DNA of 64,000 bases from Cornus controversa (GCA_026545225.1 CM048852.1:15212146-15276145); one strand, 5' to 3'. Numbered from the stretch's first letter, positions 1-13,729 are shown. Made by a program: numbers and translations. The notes: a model not told the origin generated them from the letters alone.

Positions 1-169
1 ATTAAAAAAAAAAGTAAATAATTTTTTTTTTCTTGAGGAATGCAAAGACGAGTTCGTGGAAGAAATTAAATACGGTATGTGAGGTTGTATATGATGTTTA
101 TTTTAGGATAATTGGGCTAATAATTTTAAACTACTATCGTAGAGTGTGTTCTGCCTTCAGCGTTAAGCA

Positions 170-316
170 AGACTCTCATCACTTCAAATTTTGACCATTT
201 TTAAGCAACACATAATTATTTAAGTGGTAACCCAAAAACTTTATCAAATGTGCTGAATTTGTAAAATCGTTAAGCACATTCAGTTTAAAGCGCATAATTA
301 CGTTATCAAACAACCC
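170..316. repeat. Possible truncated hAT-like MITE end
   Basis: The stretch ends in TTATCAAACAACCC, which resembles the terminal inverted repeat of common plant hAT-type MITEs (GGGTTGTTTGATAA on the other strand), preceded by typical GTTAAGCACATTCAG sequence. No matching left end was found between position 1 and here, so the element is truncated or starts outside the window. Weak, similarity-by-memory call. Confidence 0.3.
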
Positions 317-531
317 TTATTCCACAATAAGACCAATATCAAGGACACTTTAGAGCACAACTTTTCCTTTGAAGACGTGTTGTTTATACGTACAAAGGCT
401 TGTTATGTAATCACCCCATTGATCTCATGTTCTTCTTCATCATCATCTCTCGGAGATAACTGTCGCAACCACCAACACTAGCAAAAGAAGAAGGGCGACC
501 ACGATGACAATTGCACTATAATAGGAATATA

Positions 532-655
532 AGAAGCATAGACACTTCTATGAGGTGTCATATCCGTGTCGGACACCGATACTCCGTGGACACTCTTGAA
601 CACGTGTCCGACACTTCAAAACTGTGTCCATAATTTAAATATATATATATTATGA
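532..655. repeat. Truncated copy of the AGGAAGCA-TIR repeat
   Basis: It begins AGAAGCATAGACAC and carries ATCCGTGTCGGACACCGATACTCC and ACGTGTCCGACACTT-like motifs in the same order as the first ~110 bp of the complete element at 39512-40065 (GGATACGTGTCCGATACTT, then GTATCCATAATTT). Only the left end is present; the right inverted repeat is missing. Two members of one non-autonomous DNA-element family are therefore in the window. Confidence 0.55.
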
Positions 656-732
656 ATAATGACAGGGGAACGAAGTGAAATCCCCAAATGAAGTACCGAA
701 TCTGATGTGATCAAGCCACGTCAAGTTCTTTC

Positions 733-925
733 ACGTCGTAAGTGATTACCCGGGAAACTAAAGAAAGAGAAAATAAACCCAAAACATTAAAGTTTCTTCA
801 CTAAAAGTGATTACCCGGAAAACTAAAGAAAGAGAAAATAAAAAAAACCTCTGTAATTGAAAAAGAAAAAAACCCTAGAAGATTGAAGGTAACCTGGAAA
901 ACTAAAGAAAGAGAAAAAAAACCCT
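733..925. repeat. Three-copy ~36-bp direct repeat upstream of the FAR1-like pseudogene
   Basis: The motif GTGATTACCCGGAAAACTAA followed by AGAAAGAGAAAATAAA occurs near 741 and 807 and, diverged, near 888, separated by variable A-rich spacers ending in AAACCC or AAACCCTAG. The rest of 1-1700 is AT-rich DNA in which I recognise no gene. Confidence 0.7.
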
Positions 926-1708
926 TTGCAAGATTGAATGTATGATTTACATTTTTGCAATTTACTTTTTAACTTTAGTATATTGTCGTCTTCTTTTTTG
1001 TTGGTTAAATATTTTGAATGAGAATTATGTTTGATTATAATATCAGAAACAATATATTCTTGTTTTCAAAGGCCCATCTATTCTGCATAGCACTGCTTGT
1101 TACACATTATATGAATATTAGAAATATTTAAAGTTGTGATATTGTCTAGCTATGTACATAATACTTTTATATTATTTCCTGCTAACAGCATTATCTTTCT
1201 TTGCTATACCAGTCATGTATATATGAGATCTTCTATATTGAGCTGGCTTTCATGTTTAATAAGAAAGACTTTTATATAGAATATATCGATAGAGGGGGAG
1301 ATGCCATGGATAGGCGAGCCAGAATCCCCTTTTCTCTTGCGCTTCCACTCAGTATCCTTTCTTTCTCTGTTAGCCTGGCATGTCCACTTTCGCTTGACCA
1401 ACTCAATCATCTCCGGTTCAAGTAATATGAATAAGCTATTGTTTTAAAAAAATTATTTTATTTACAGTAGTTCCATATTTCTTCTGTAAAGTTTTGAAAT
1501 TGATTTTTGTTATAATAAAATAATGAAAATTTTCATCATTGGATGACTTTAAGGTCCTGAACGTTTTTAATTTAAATGTGCATGTTCTCAAGTTGTTGAA
1601 CTCCATGTTGATGCATTTTACTATTATTGGCAAGTGCAGGGCAAAGCTATTTTGTATTGTTGGGATTATTTGGATACCAATTACATACATATTTGATTTT
1701 CATGAGAA

Positions 1709-4700
1709 ATGGAGAACAATTCTCAAGTAAAAATGCCATTTAAAATGACACAAATATTCCTTACAATTTAGAGAGCAGTGACAATGATAAAGTGAATGAG
1801 CAAGAGTTGGAAAATCAATTAGTCATCGATGAAGTTGAAAACCCCAAGGTAAGGATGATTTTTGAGTCTGAGGAAAAAGTTCGTAATTATTATAAGAAGT
1901 ATGCAAAGTATCAGGGTTTCGGTATAACAAAAAAAAAGTGCAAAAAATAGAAGTGATGGAAAGTTAAGTTACTTTTCACTTACCTGTGCTCGGAATGGTA
2001 AGACAAGATCAAAGACAAAAGACTATTTTCATCCAAGGCCTTCAACTAAGACAAATTGTAAGGCCAAAATCAATTTTATAGCTAAAGATAATGGAAAGTT
2101 CATTATTAGTGGTGTTTATCAAGATCATAACCATGCATTAAGTCCAGGAAAGGCTCGACACTACAAATGTAACAAAGTAATAGATTCTCATACCAGAAGA
2201 AAATTGGAATTGAATGATTTAATAGGTATAACACTAAGCAAAAATTATCATTCACTTCTTGTTGAAGCTGGTGGATATGAGAACTTACCATTTGGTGAGA
2301 GGGAGTGAAGGAACTACATTCCAAAAGCAAGGTAATTAAGACTTGGCATTGGAGATGTTGAAGCCCTTCAAAACTATTTTTATCGCATGCAAAATAGGAA
2401 TTCAAATTTCTTTTACATGATTGATAAGGACGAGGAAGGGAGCTTAAGGAATGTTTTTTGGGCTGACGCTAGGTGTAGGGCCACATATAAGTCTTTTGGA
2501 GATGTTATCACTTTTGACACTACTTACTTGACAAATAAATATGACATGCCTTTTTGCTCCGTTTGTTGGGGTGAATCATCATGGGCAGTCTATTTTATTT
2601 GGTTGTGGTTTGCTATCTAATGAGGATACTGATACTTATATTTGGTTGTTTGAGTCATGGTTGACATGTATGTCAGGCCATGCTTCAAAAGCTATAATCA
2701 CAGACCAATGAAAAGCTATTCAAGCAGTAGTTGCAAAGGTCTTTCCAAAAGCTTCTCATCGATTGTGCCTTTGGCATATAATGCAAAAGATTCCTATGAA
2801 GTTGGGTGGATTTGCCAAATATAAAAAAATTAAGAAAATCTTAAAAAGTATTGTGTATGAATCGGTGAATTGTGATGAGTTTGAAAGAAATTGGATGGAA
2901 TTGATTAAAGAATACAAGCTTGAGAATAATGAATGATTGAAGCCATTATATGGAGATCGTCATCATTGGGTTCCAGTATATGTGAAATGCACTTTTTGGG
3001 CCGGAATGCCAACTACCCAGAATGTCAACTACCCAATGGAGTGAAACCATGAATGCTTTCTTTGATGAGTATCTCAACTTAAAGACTACCTTGAAGCAAT
3101 TTGTTGAACAGTATGATAGTGCCTTAAAAAGCAAGGTTGAAAAAGAAATCAATGCAGATTTTGCATCTTTCAATTCTACCATTCCAACAATAACTCCACT
3201 CTCCATTGAGAAACAATTCCAAAATGTTTACACACATGATATTTTCAAACACTTTCAAGATGAATTGAGGGGATTGATGTATTGCAATACCTCTCTTATT
3301 AAGAGAGAAGAATCTTCTTCTACATTTGAAGTCAGAGAACAAAAAGTTGGAAAAGATGGCGTATTTTGGAAAGAGGTAACATATGAGGTTTTCTACAATG
3401 CAGTTGAATGTGAGCTTCTGTTTGTGCCATTTGTTTGAGTTTCAAGGAATTCTATGTAGGCATGCAATATCTGTGATGATGTAAGAAAAGATAAATGAGA
3501 TTCCATCTCATTATATACTAGCGCATTGGAGGAAGGACATCAAGCGTGGGTATACTTTTGTGAAAAATATTTATGATGATTTCAGTAATAGTGAAAAAGG
3601 CAGCGAAATAATAATTAAAACCTACTGTTATATGAATTGAAAGAGTTTGGAGTAGAGTTAGATGAGAAGTGTGAGTTATTAATAATGCTATTAAAGGAGA
3701 CAAAGAAAAAACTCCTTAACTTTGACATAGGTTGCCACAATATTCAATCAAGTGTTATAGGTCAACCGGAGGTTGAATGTAGTAATATGCTTCAACAACA
3801 ACCAGGTTCTCAGAAGAAATTACTTACTCCTATAAAAGCAAGAACTAAAGGTCATCCACCTTCAAAAAGGAAAGAATCAATTGTGGACAAAATAGTTAAG
3901 AAAGGAAAGAAGGTATGTATTTTTTTTCTTTACAATAGTACCTTTATCAAATTTGTTGCTTTTCATGTATAAACATTTATATTCTATTTCTATAATCTAT
4001 TAATAGGGCTTTCAAGGAAAACCAAAAAGGACAACATGATCAAAATGACTTGCAAGTGCCCAAAAGGAGAAAGGTAGTATATGATTTTCAGATTACATGA
4101 TAGAACATTTGAAGAATCAGGATTTTCAAGTTCTGATTTTTTGTGGATAGAATAACATTAGATACCTTTGTTTTCTTAGCTGAATAGTAGTAAATTTGTG
4201 ATTGCATTCAAATTATGTGGTTGATTGATTTTAGTTTTAGGTACAATTTTTGATTGGATTTTGATTGATTTGATTCTTAGATACAGTTTCCTTATGATTG
4301 GATTTGTAAATTTGTGACTGCATTCAAAGAATTATTATGCAACCAGTTTCATAGATATAACATCACTAGTAACATCAGAAAAAAAACTCATCATGCACTT
4401 GCATATAATGGTGATTATGAACCTATATTTCACTTATAGGCTCATCAAAGCATTCCAACGGTGGTGAATGATGTTGTTCTACCAACCAAAAGTACTACTA
4501 CTTCAGAAATTCTTGATAAGATGGCAACACAAGAAAGTCAGGTTGTAATTGAAATGCAAAGTTTGTATTTTATACATGTATACATCTATTTCGCTAAAAT
4601 GCAAACTTTGTATTTTATTTATTGAGATGTATTATTTTTGGTTGAACAGATTAATCCGTCTCATCAAAATGAAATGCATGCTCAGGGAGTGAATGATTTT

Positions 4701-5056
4701 TCCAACCTTGTAGAGAAGTCATTTTGAGGTAATTGAAAATTAATTGCATTACCCTTTAATTCACCTTTCAACGTTGTCAATTTCAGCGTTGATGATTCTT
4801 TTTTCAATATACTAGATCCATCCATCCCATTACATGCTTATGAACAATTCACCTTCGCAAAATCCTAACTTTGGGTAACTTCTATAGGTTTTTGAATCTA
4901 CTTGTTAATCACTTCTATGAATATTCATGTATCATTTTTTTGAAAATTTTGTACATTATTCATTTTGCTTTACAGAATCATGAAATATTCGTATCCGGTA
5001 CTTCAACTTATGGTTACTCTTTTACCGGTGAAAACAATTTGGAGTCAATGATTTAG
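1709..5056 (+). pseudogene. FAR1-RELATED SEQUENCE (FRS/FHY3-FAR1) pseudogene
   Basis: The family are nuclear transcription factors domesticated from Mutator-like transposases. Seen in order: a possible first exon MENNSQ (1709-1726) with a plausible acceptor near 1773; a FAR1 DNA-binding (WRKY-GCM1) region, 1774-2160, including FESEEKVRNYYKKYAKYQGF; the MULE transposase core at 2387-2620 with FDTTYLTNKYDMPF; a block ending SHRLCLWHIMQKI near 2760-2790; a SWIM-type zinc segment CHLFEFQGILCRH at 3428-3466; and a C-terminal basic GHPPSKRK motif near 3850. Further short open pieces lie near 4440-4720 and 4975-5056. The frame breaks many times: a shift near 1940, stops near 2307, 2710 and 2935, a shift before the SWIM motif. 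No TIRs were found, which with the PPSKRK tail favours a dead host FRS gene over a MULE transposase, though the latter is not excluded. Confidence 0.8.
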
Positions 5057-7600
5057 TTTTTAAGGTATATAATTCAATGAAAAGTTTTAGTTATGATCAA
5101 AAAATAAGTAGTTAGCTAATGCATTTTAATTTATCTGAAGCTAATTTTTTTTTCAATGTTTTTGCAGGTTCTCATACCTTTTATATGAGCAAATGGCAAA
5201 GTAGAAGCAAAGAGTGCAGGTTAGCTTCATTGATAGGAATTGTTTAGTTTTGTGTAGCAGATTCCAATAGAAAATTGCTTAACCATAAGAGAAGTCTTAA
5301 AAAAGTTGCATGAGATCTGGGCAATGATTCTGCTCATTTCCCCTCTTGTCTATTGCTATGACTTTGTTCTTCATTTTTCATCTTTTGTGCCGTTAAAGTT
5401 ATAAAATTCTAGAAGTACAAGCAGTTGTAATCCAACCTCTTTGATGGCGTTTAAGTAATGAATGCTGTGAGTTGTGAAGCTTTATTAAGTATGGCTGTGT
5501 ATGCTTTAATTTTTCTGATATGTACTATATATGCACATAGATTTGTGTACTGGTGTAAGTACATATATCTATTTGTAAGTTGCCTGACATAATGCTTCTT
5601 TAAATGAGCGGTTTGGTGAGTCACAAGTAGGTTTCTTCTTCATTTTTGTGGTCCAAGATATAAAGCTCTTTTATGATGTCAGTTCAAAGTTTAGGTTTTG
5701 CTTCTATGATCATCTCAAATATGGACCAAACTACCAAAGCAGGACATGTCATGGCTTGGGTCATCAGTGCACCACATAGCCAAATTGATACTGCAAATAA
5801 TAGTAGTTTGAATGTACACACTTTGGTAAACAGCTCCTGAGAGTAGAGCAATAAATTATTCCCAATAAAAAGTTGTCAGGTTCCTATAGAAATTTAAGTT
5901 CATTAAGTCAACCTGTTCAAGCATCAATTTAAATAAATCGATGAAGATAAATATTGAACATGAATTTAAGAATTGAATTGACAATTGCGGGATTACAATA
6001 TTCATTATATGAAAATATATTACAATATAGTTCACATAACGACGACCAAAAAAATAAAAAACAAAACATTTCTAAGATGAACACAATGCTGCCATTAGAG
6101 AGTCCAGACAACCATGGGCAGTCAAAATGCAAGTGATTTTAAGTAGAGCAAGCCCAGATCAATAGCCTTTTACAGTGTGGTCTTCAAATAGCCTCTTGCG
6201 GTCAGAAGCGCCAAGTCCATTACTCAGAGCATGTCCAGATCAGTGGCCTCTAACCATTATGCTTTTCCTAGCCAAACATTTTTTTTAAAAAAAAATCTAT
6301 TAAACTTAGAGTATTCATAGTTAAATAATATATAAAGTATAAGTAATAACTATTCATATTAATCATATTAAAGATAAATAGGGTAAGACTTCAATATATT
6401 ATATTGCAACATACATAATACCAACATACTAAACAAAATTTCTTTGGTTGAAGGATGTCTATTTTTTCTCGTTAACTATATAATTAGAAATGATATGAAA
6501 CCCCATGTCCACCAAGTAAACAACAAGAAGCAAAGAAACCTTAACAACTTACAAAGGCACCAAAATTACAAAAACCAAACCATCTATAGCAGCCATCATT
6601 TACACTAGGAGAGACCTTGAGACATGAATAGCAGGTGAGAACAAAACCAGTGGTAGCTCCATATATTTGATGACAAGGATAGGTTGGATAGTTATGAGAT
6701 ATAATAAATCTCTTCATAATTTAAACTTGTTATTCAACAAAGATAATTAAAAAAATCAAATAAAAACATATAAATCCCAGATTTTTTATTTTTTTTACTA
6801 GCATAAATTACAGTTTTCAATTTTCTGATTGTATGCTACACCGATATTACCCCGAAGGCCAGGCCAATAAAACAACTCATGCTTGAATTCATCCACAAAC
6901 ACAACCATATATCACCGTCGACAACTATCAAAATCAACCCACCAGTTCAGCTACACTTCATAGAGCAACAATTTCCAACTTGCATAAAATTGAAACCAAG
7001 CAAACCATAAAATTCAGGTAAAGCAACTTGCCAGATTTTTGCATCTAATCTCGTAGAAACTCCATTTTCCCCTATATATAAAGGCATAAATTTCACAAAC
7101 AAACCAGGCTTGAAACATATCTAACTGAAGCAGAAAAATCTATATAAAAAAAACCTCCATATACATTAACTGTTTTAATTCATATTCATCACAAATTTGT
7201 GGCAGGAACTCCACAATGCTTTTACAAGTTAGCAATATCGTCAATTCCATCGGATGAAGATTACAAACTAGATAATACTTAAAACAAAGAAAGACAATAT
7301 TTTCATAAGCAACCATAAATTCATTTCATACACGTGTACCTTGATAAGTTGGTTCTAATCTCATTGCCTACAAATTCAATTTCGAATTTTCGACTTGACA
7401 AACTCCAGAAAACATTAACCAAAATTACGAAGTTATTCTACCTCTCCTAAGGTTTGCCAAATTATTTCTCTGATGAAATGTTTGGCAAAAGTATCTCTAA
7501 CCCCCTTGTCAGAATTAAACACATTTTAAATTACCAATTTACCCTCATTAAAAGTCTCACATCATCAACAAAATACCAATTTACATTTATAACCCCAGCA
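5057..7600. other. AT-rich intergenic DNA, nothing recognised
   Basis: I see no coding region, RNA gene or complete transposon here. Short open frames (for example near 5954) lack codon bias or any recognisable motif. The first ~200 bases may still include the 3' end of the FAR1-like pseudogene. Confidence 0.6.
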
Positions 7601-7612
7601 TTCAGAGAGAGA

Positions 7613-8265
<653 letters not shown>

Positions 8266-8630
8266 TGACCATTTTTGCCAGTTTTCTTTTTCTTTTCATT
8301 TATTGACATAATAAGTGATTTAAATGATTGTATGCATGTTTTAAATGTGAAATACATGTTAGGAGACTTGTATGAGGGTTCGGAGAAGTTTTGGAAGTGT
8401 TTGGTTTGATTTGAGATTTTTAAGTTGGTGGGGCTCGAGAAGCGGGTCGGGTGGACCCGGAAAATTAGATATTTTTTAGAAAATAATTATTTTTAAGATT
8501 AGACTGTTTGAAATATTAGGAGAGGTAAGGAATCAATTTCGAGACCATAGGAGTTTTTGAAATTGAAAACGAAGGTCGGGAAGGTATGTTAAGTGACTAG
8601 GGGCATTTTGGTAATTTGACAAGGTTAGGG

Positions 8631-8642
8631 CTATAAATAGAG
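8631..8642 (+). promoter_or_regulatory. TATA box of the degenerate LTR
   Basis: CTATAAATAGAG preceded by the GGCATTTTGGTAATTTGACA block and followed by a CTCTCTCT-rich leader matches the usual layout of plant gypsy LTR promoters. Confidence 0.55.
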
Positions 8643-10749
8643 GAGAAAATATTTCCACCACTCATTTCTCTCTCTCTAGCAATCGGCCAAAGGAGCTCCA
8701 CTTTCTGTCTACACTTCTCCTTCATTATTTCTTAGATTTGAGGGACTTAAAGCTTGATTTGGAAGACGTCGAAGAAGAAAAAGTTGCTCTACACGTTGAG
8801 GACTTTCATTTTATCAGAACAAAGTCCAATTTGGGTGATTTTGGCTTGAGGAGATTTGGGAGTTTTATTTAGAATCTCTTCTAAAATAAGGTAGGAATGC
8901 CTAAACCATGAAATCCGGAGTTTGTGTGAGTATATTGGGTGCCTATGGCATCCAATTGGTCATATATGTATATTTGTGTATTTTCAAAGTTAAAGTATGC
9001 TACATTATGAAATAAAATGAATTATTACCATAGATAAATGTGATTATGTGTTTTTAAATGTTATATGTGGTTATATAGAATGTTGTGTAAAAAAATAAAA
9101 AAAAATTACACGTGTTTTATGTGTATATGTAGATGTGACACCTATGTGTTTGATTACTTGCCTTAAAAAGCACGATTTGTTGCAAAGAATGTTGTATTGT
9201 TGAAATAAATTATTTGGCATGAAAGAATGTGGACATGAGCATGAGAACATGAATTGCCCATGCATTGCACATACATGACTATGAGAGTGTATATGAGAGG
9301 GAGCAGGAACACCAAATGGACCGACTAAGGAGTTCAAGTATAAAATTGAATGGACCGACTATGGAGTTCAGTTGTTCAAAGAAAGAGGAATAGGATATTG
9401 GATGGGCCGTCATAGGAGTCTGAATTCTAAGTTTTGTGTGTGTGTGAAACATATGGGAGGGGGGGAGCATGTCATTATGCATACAAAACATATGATACAT
9501 GATATTGATATTGGAACGTGAACATGTGCCTAATATGATATATATTGTGATATATGTGTGTAATGTGATTACATGTTATATGGTATTTACAAAAATTTAA
9601 GAATTGTGTTTTAGACATTTCTATTGAACATGGAGGAGCTTATCCCACGTATATAAACTCTCTTTAGGACATGACAAGGAGATAGTGGAGTCTCCCCAAC
9701 AATGAGTTGGTGTGGAGTGTAGATAGGTTCCTTGGGAACATTTTTGTAGTTATCTTGAAATGCATGTCCGGAATGTGGACTAAATGCATATTTTGGCTAT
9801 GTATATGACATTTTAATGTTTCGGGAACATGTGAATGAATATGCTATATAACTTTATATGTAAGGTTTTGTAAATGGATGAATGTATAAAAATTCACTCT
9901 TGAGACATGTATGAGTAAGCTTTTATTTATATATATGTATGCGAGAGAGTGTGGCATGTAAGGGAGCTTCTTCTCTACAATTATGCATGTGTTGGTAGTA
10001 TGATGATTGGACTATTGGTGAGCTTTGAATTACGTAATTGAATGAATGTTTTAAGGTTGTGGAAAGGAATGGATGAATGCTAGATTTTGGGAATGATGAC
10101 TTTGGATTCCATTTAAGTTGTATGACAGTTGTGAGAATGGTTGAGATGAGGGAATGGTGAATTGGGAGGTTCCATTGAGTTGTGGATACAATGTGGTGTA
10201 TATTGAGGCTTGAAAATAGGAAGTAGCAGGTTCAAAGGAGTATCAACCAATTGAACCATCATTCAGCCGACCAATACTATGGAGATCCCAAAAGTTTGCA
10301 ATTGCAGACTTTGTAGGGACCAGTTTTGGTCAACCGAAAGTCCCTTTTAGCTAACTGAAAGGTGATCTTCAGCTGACCGAAGCAATTAGCTAACCGACTG
10401 ATGAACTGCCTAGGTTTTAGCTGACTAATAGGATGTCCATCAGCCGGCCGAAACATGTAGAATGGGCCAATTAGGTGCTGTTATGAATTGGGAGTTAGGA
10501 TTGAGTGCACGAGGGCCTAGGAAACATACCTTAACATGATGGTGAACATTTAAGCTAGTTTCCTCATGAGTATGGTGATTAAGCATTGGGTTTAGAGTTG
10601 AGGTTGAAAATGTGAGCCAGAATGAATATAGAGTATTTTAAACTTGAAAATGAGTGTTGGGGATGAAAACGACGTTTTGAGTTGAAATCGATAAAAGCAT
10701 GTTTTGGATATGGAGTATTTGAGATAAACATGTTTTATAAATGGATGTT

Positions 10750-11035
10750 TTGGAAAAACTTTAAGGTTGTGACTCGATTTCGGTGGCGTAACAACTCGAA
10801 AAGTGTGTTTCAGAGATTGATTGGGAAAGGCCTAGTGTGTGACCTAATTTCAGCGACATAACGGCTTAAAAAAACGTGTTTGGATGTTATAGGAGAAGAG
10901 TAGGGCATGACCTAATTTTGAAGACATAATAGCTTAGAAAAGCATGTTTTGGATATGGTTAGAGAAAGATGAAATGACTTAATTTCGACGGCATAACGGC
11001 TTTGGAAATGGAGTTTTGGAGATCGTAGAATTGCA
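10750..11035 (+). repeat. Diverged ~70-bp sub-repeats
   Basis: Four degenerate units share GTGACCTAATTTCGGCGACA then TAACGGCTTAGAAAAGCGTG and TTTTGGATAT, starting near 10769, 10841, 10908 and 10975. They sit in the 3' part of the presumed LTR. Confidence 0.6.
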
Positions 11036-11140
11036 TAAAATGTGAATTTTTGAAAACGATGATGATCCCGAACTTCAACTAGTCACCCATACGCCAGAAC
11101 ACTGTGGTGACCATTCAAAGGGCCATAGAGACATTTTGTG

Positions 11141-12240
11141 AATCATCTATTGCATGAGAAAATTTTGGCATTATAACAGCATATCAAGGATACTAGACTG
11201 TTACCCATACATGCATGGAGTAGTTTTTGAAAGTGTGTCTATGAAAATGTGTAGAAATTATAACATGGATGCACACATCGAAAATCAAATACAAGGGTGT
11301 AAAGAGCCAAAAAGTTTGACTGAAATCTACTTATCACCACCATAGATGTTGGGTGACTAGGATAAATTGTCACCACCTTAGATGTCTGACGAGTAGGGAT
11401 TAACAGTTATGTTGCGATTGCACACCTAGCTGAACTAATGCACTAGTGGTGACAAGAATTTAAAATCACACATAAAAATGGACTATACAAGATAATACAG
11501 TAACCAAAAGATATCTACAAAAGAAAAATAAGAGTAGAAGTAAAATGTTGGTGAAGACCTTTGAGATGCTTCTTTGGAGGCTTGCTTTCTTTGCATATCT
11601 TCTTTTTGGAGTGTATAGAAGGCGTCTTCAGCTTGAATTTGAGTTGCTAGTGAGGGATTATAACATTATGTGGATTATCCTAAATGAGGTGAAATGAGCT
11701 CCTATTTATAGACATTTGAAGTGAGAACACGCAGAAAGTTTTATACATTTTAGTCTACTGTTTGTTTCATGCCTCGAGGCCCGGACCTTTTATCTAGATT
11801 TTGGTTGGGATATGCGCCTCCATTTTAGATGCATATATGTACGTATAGGGACGGAGCTAGGAATCAAATTGCACCACATGATATGATAAATTTTAAGAAG
11901 AAAATTTTTAAGAATGAAAAGAAGAAGAAAAAAAAGAGTGAACTTTGAAGGAAAAAAAATTAGAGTTTGATTGAACAAAGGAAATGCAAATTTCTTTTAA
12001 AAGAATAAAAAAAATTGAAGAAGAAGAGTAAGAAGGAAAAGAAAGAAAGAATTAGATAGAAATTTTGAATTATAATAATTTTGGGGGACATCTTGTATAA
12101 TTTTATTAACTATATGACTATAGTATAAAAATGAAAAAAAATAGAATATAAAAAAAATTAATGGGCCTGTATTGGCAAGGGGCTGCCCCTAGGCCTATGC
12201 ATTTGTATATCAACGTGTACAGTGTTTCTTCGTAATCAAA
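11141..12240. other. Non-coding DNA, possible LTR remnant on the minus strand
   Basis: No gene seen. A minus-strand CTATAAATAGG box at 11701-11711 and the downstream (minus) sequence look like a decayed LTR promoter, but no paired LTR or coding domain is present. The A-rich stretch 11880-12160 contains nothing I recognise. Confidence 0.4.
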
Positions 12241-12252
12241 ATATAGTAAGTA

Positions 12253-12255
<3 letters not shown>

Positions 12256-12291
<36 letters not shown>
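12256..12291. repeat. (TA)n microsatellite at the copia insertion site
   Basis: A pure AT tract lies directly against the first base of the 5' LTR. A similar tract follows the last LTR near 21673, so the element went into, or generated, AT repeats and the target-site duplication cannot be read. Confidence 0.9.
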
Positions 12292-12298
<7 letters not shown>

Positions 12299-12462
12299 GT
12301 TATTATATTTAATAAGGGTAGAATAGTCTTTTACTTTATTTTATTTGTAAGACTATATATTCTCTTTATTAGGTTTTCATATTTGTAACTTTGTATTGAG
12401 ATTGTAATAGAAACCCTAGCCCCTATTTTTTATCTCTTCTTCTCTCTTTTTACAATTCTCAT
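12292..12462 (+). repeat. 5' LTR of copia 1
   Basis: About 171 bp, beginning TATTAGAGTTATTATATTTA and ending TTTACAATTCTCATA just before the primer-binding site. It is repeated at 21049-21216 and 21498-21671. GTAATAGAAACCCTAGCCCC near 12402 is shared by all three copies. Confidence 0.9.
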
Positions 12463-12463
12463 A

Positions 12464-12475
12464 TGGTATCAGAGC
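12464..12475 (+). other. Copia primer-binding site
   Basis: TGGTATCAGAGC, the standard plant copia sequence complementary to the 3' end of initiator methionine tRNA, lies 1 base downstream of the LTR. Confidence 0.9.
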
Positions 12476-12718
12476 AATGATCCAGATGAGTTCTTTGATT
12501 GGTAATCACATAGAAGAACTGTACATCCCAACTACGCTGATTGGGGATCCAAATCAAACTGATTTCGGTATCGCTTCCATCTAGCATCGAACTGTTCTGA
12601 TTCGCACCATTTGTCTCTGGTATTTGACCTTCACCTCTCTTCGTACTTATTTTGGTTAATCGTTCTGTTCTGATTCGCACCATTCATCTCTGGTATTTGA
12701 ATTTCTCCTCTCTTCAAA

Positions 12719-13720
12719 ATGGCTGGTGAAAAAGATGACTCCTTTCAGTCTATTAGTGTGAGATTAGATGGAAAGAATTATTTGTATTGGAGTTATGTGA
12801 TGAAAAATTTTCTTAAGGGCAAAAAGATGTGGGGTTATATTAGTAGAATTTTAGGTAAACCCAAGAATGAAATAGCTGAAAATTATGCATATCTGTTAGA
12901 TGTTTGGGAAGCAAATAATTCAAAAATTATCACTTGGATCAACAATTCTATTGAACATTCGATAGGTACACAGTTGGCAAAGTATGAAACAACCAAGGAG
13001 GTTTGGGACCATTTGGCAAGACTGTACACACAGTCTAACTTCGCAAAACAATATCAGTTAGAATTTAATATTCGAGCCCTTGAACAAAAAAGTATGAGTA
13101 TTCAGGAGCTCTACTCTGCAATGACAGATCTTTGGGACCACTTGGCTCTCACAGAATCAGTAGAGCTATGAGCATGTACACTGTATATTGCTCGAAGGGA
13201 GGAACAACGACTAGTTCAGTTTTTGATGGCTCTTCGTGATGATTTTGAGGGACTTCGTGGGTCAATTCTACATCGTAGCCCACTTCCTTCCATTGATTCA
13301 GTGGTTAATGAGTTGTTGGCTAAGGAGATAAGTCTTAAGTCTCAGGCAAGAAAATGAATTCTTCCATCACCTAATCCATCTGTTTTAGCAGTTCTTTCTA
13401 GACTACCTTTCAACTATCAGAACAAGACTCACATGAAGGCTGGCTTTGATGAATGTAATTTCTATAAGCAAAAAGGTCATTGGAAGGCTCAATGTCCAAA
13501 ACTGTTGAGTAAAGCTCAGCCACAACAACAACAACAACAGAAACAACAACCTCCTCTATGGAAATTGGGAAATCAATCACAACAAGCTTATAGGCCTCCA
13601 CAACCTAACACTGCAATAGTTGTACCACCATCAAACTCATTTAGTTTTGGAGTTTCATCATCTTCTAATTCCACAGTTGCCACCCTTACTGACCAGTTTC
13701 AAAAGTTCCTTGCCACATAA
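12719..13720 (+). pseudogene. Copia 1 gag
   Basis: Nucleocapsid polyprotein that packages element RNA. The open frame from 12719 (MAGEKDDSFQSISVRLDGKN) gives a 150-residue UBN2/Retrotran_gag-like domain containing NYLYWSYVMKNFL and TTKEVWDHLARLYTQS, then meets a TGA at 13169. The same protein continues in another frame (FLMALRDDFEGLRGSIL), with a stop near 13356. The zinc knuckle CNFYKQKGHWKAQC has Tyr where the second Cys of CX2CX4HX4C should be. A CAA-coded Gln tract follows (about 13520-13548). The frame ends with TAA at 13718. Confidence 0.9.
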
Positions 13721-13729
13721 CCACATGTT

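Larger units (their letters stand above)
8270..11140 (+). mobile_element. Degenerate gypsy-type LTR (probable solo LTR)
   Basis: Seen: GGGCATTTTGGTAATTTGAC then a strong TATA box (8631-8642, CTATAAATAGAG), a CT-rich leader, and a long non-coding tail with GGACCGACTATGGAGTTC motifs (9315-9415), CAGCCGACC/CAACCGAAAG-type short repeats (10250-10450) and a sub-repeat array (10750-11035). This is the usual look of long chromovirus-type LTRs (Del/Tekay). No coding domain, primer-binding site or polypurine tract was found. Both ends are uncertain and no target-site duplication was identified. Confidence 0.5.

Noticed and set aside
11820..12190. Possible DNA element from TAGGGACGGAGCTAGG to GGGGCTGCCCCTAGG
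   Set aside because: The ends only weakly pair and no target-site duplication was found; the similarity to plant GGGGCGGAGCC-type elements is too slight.
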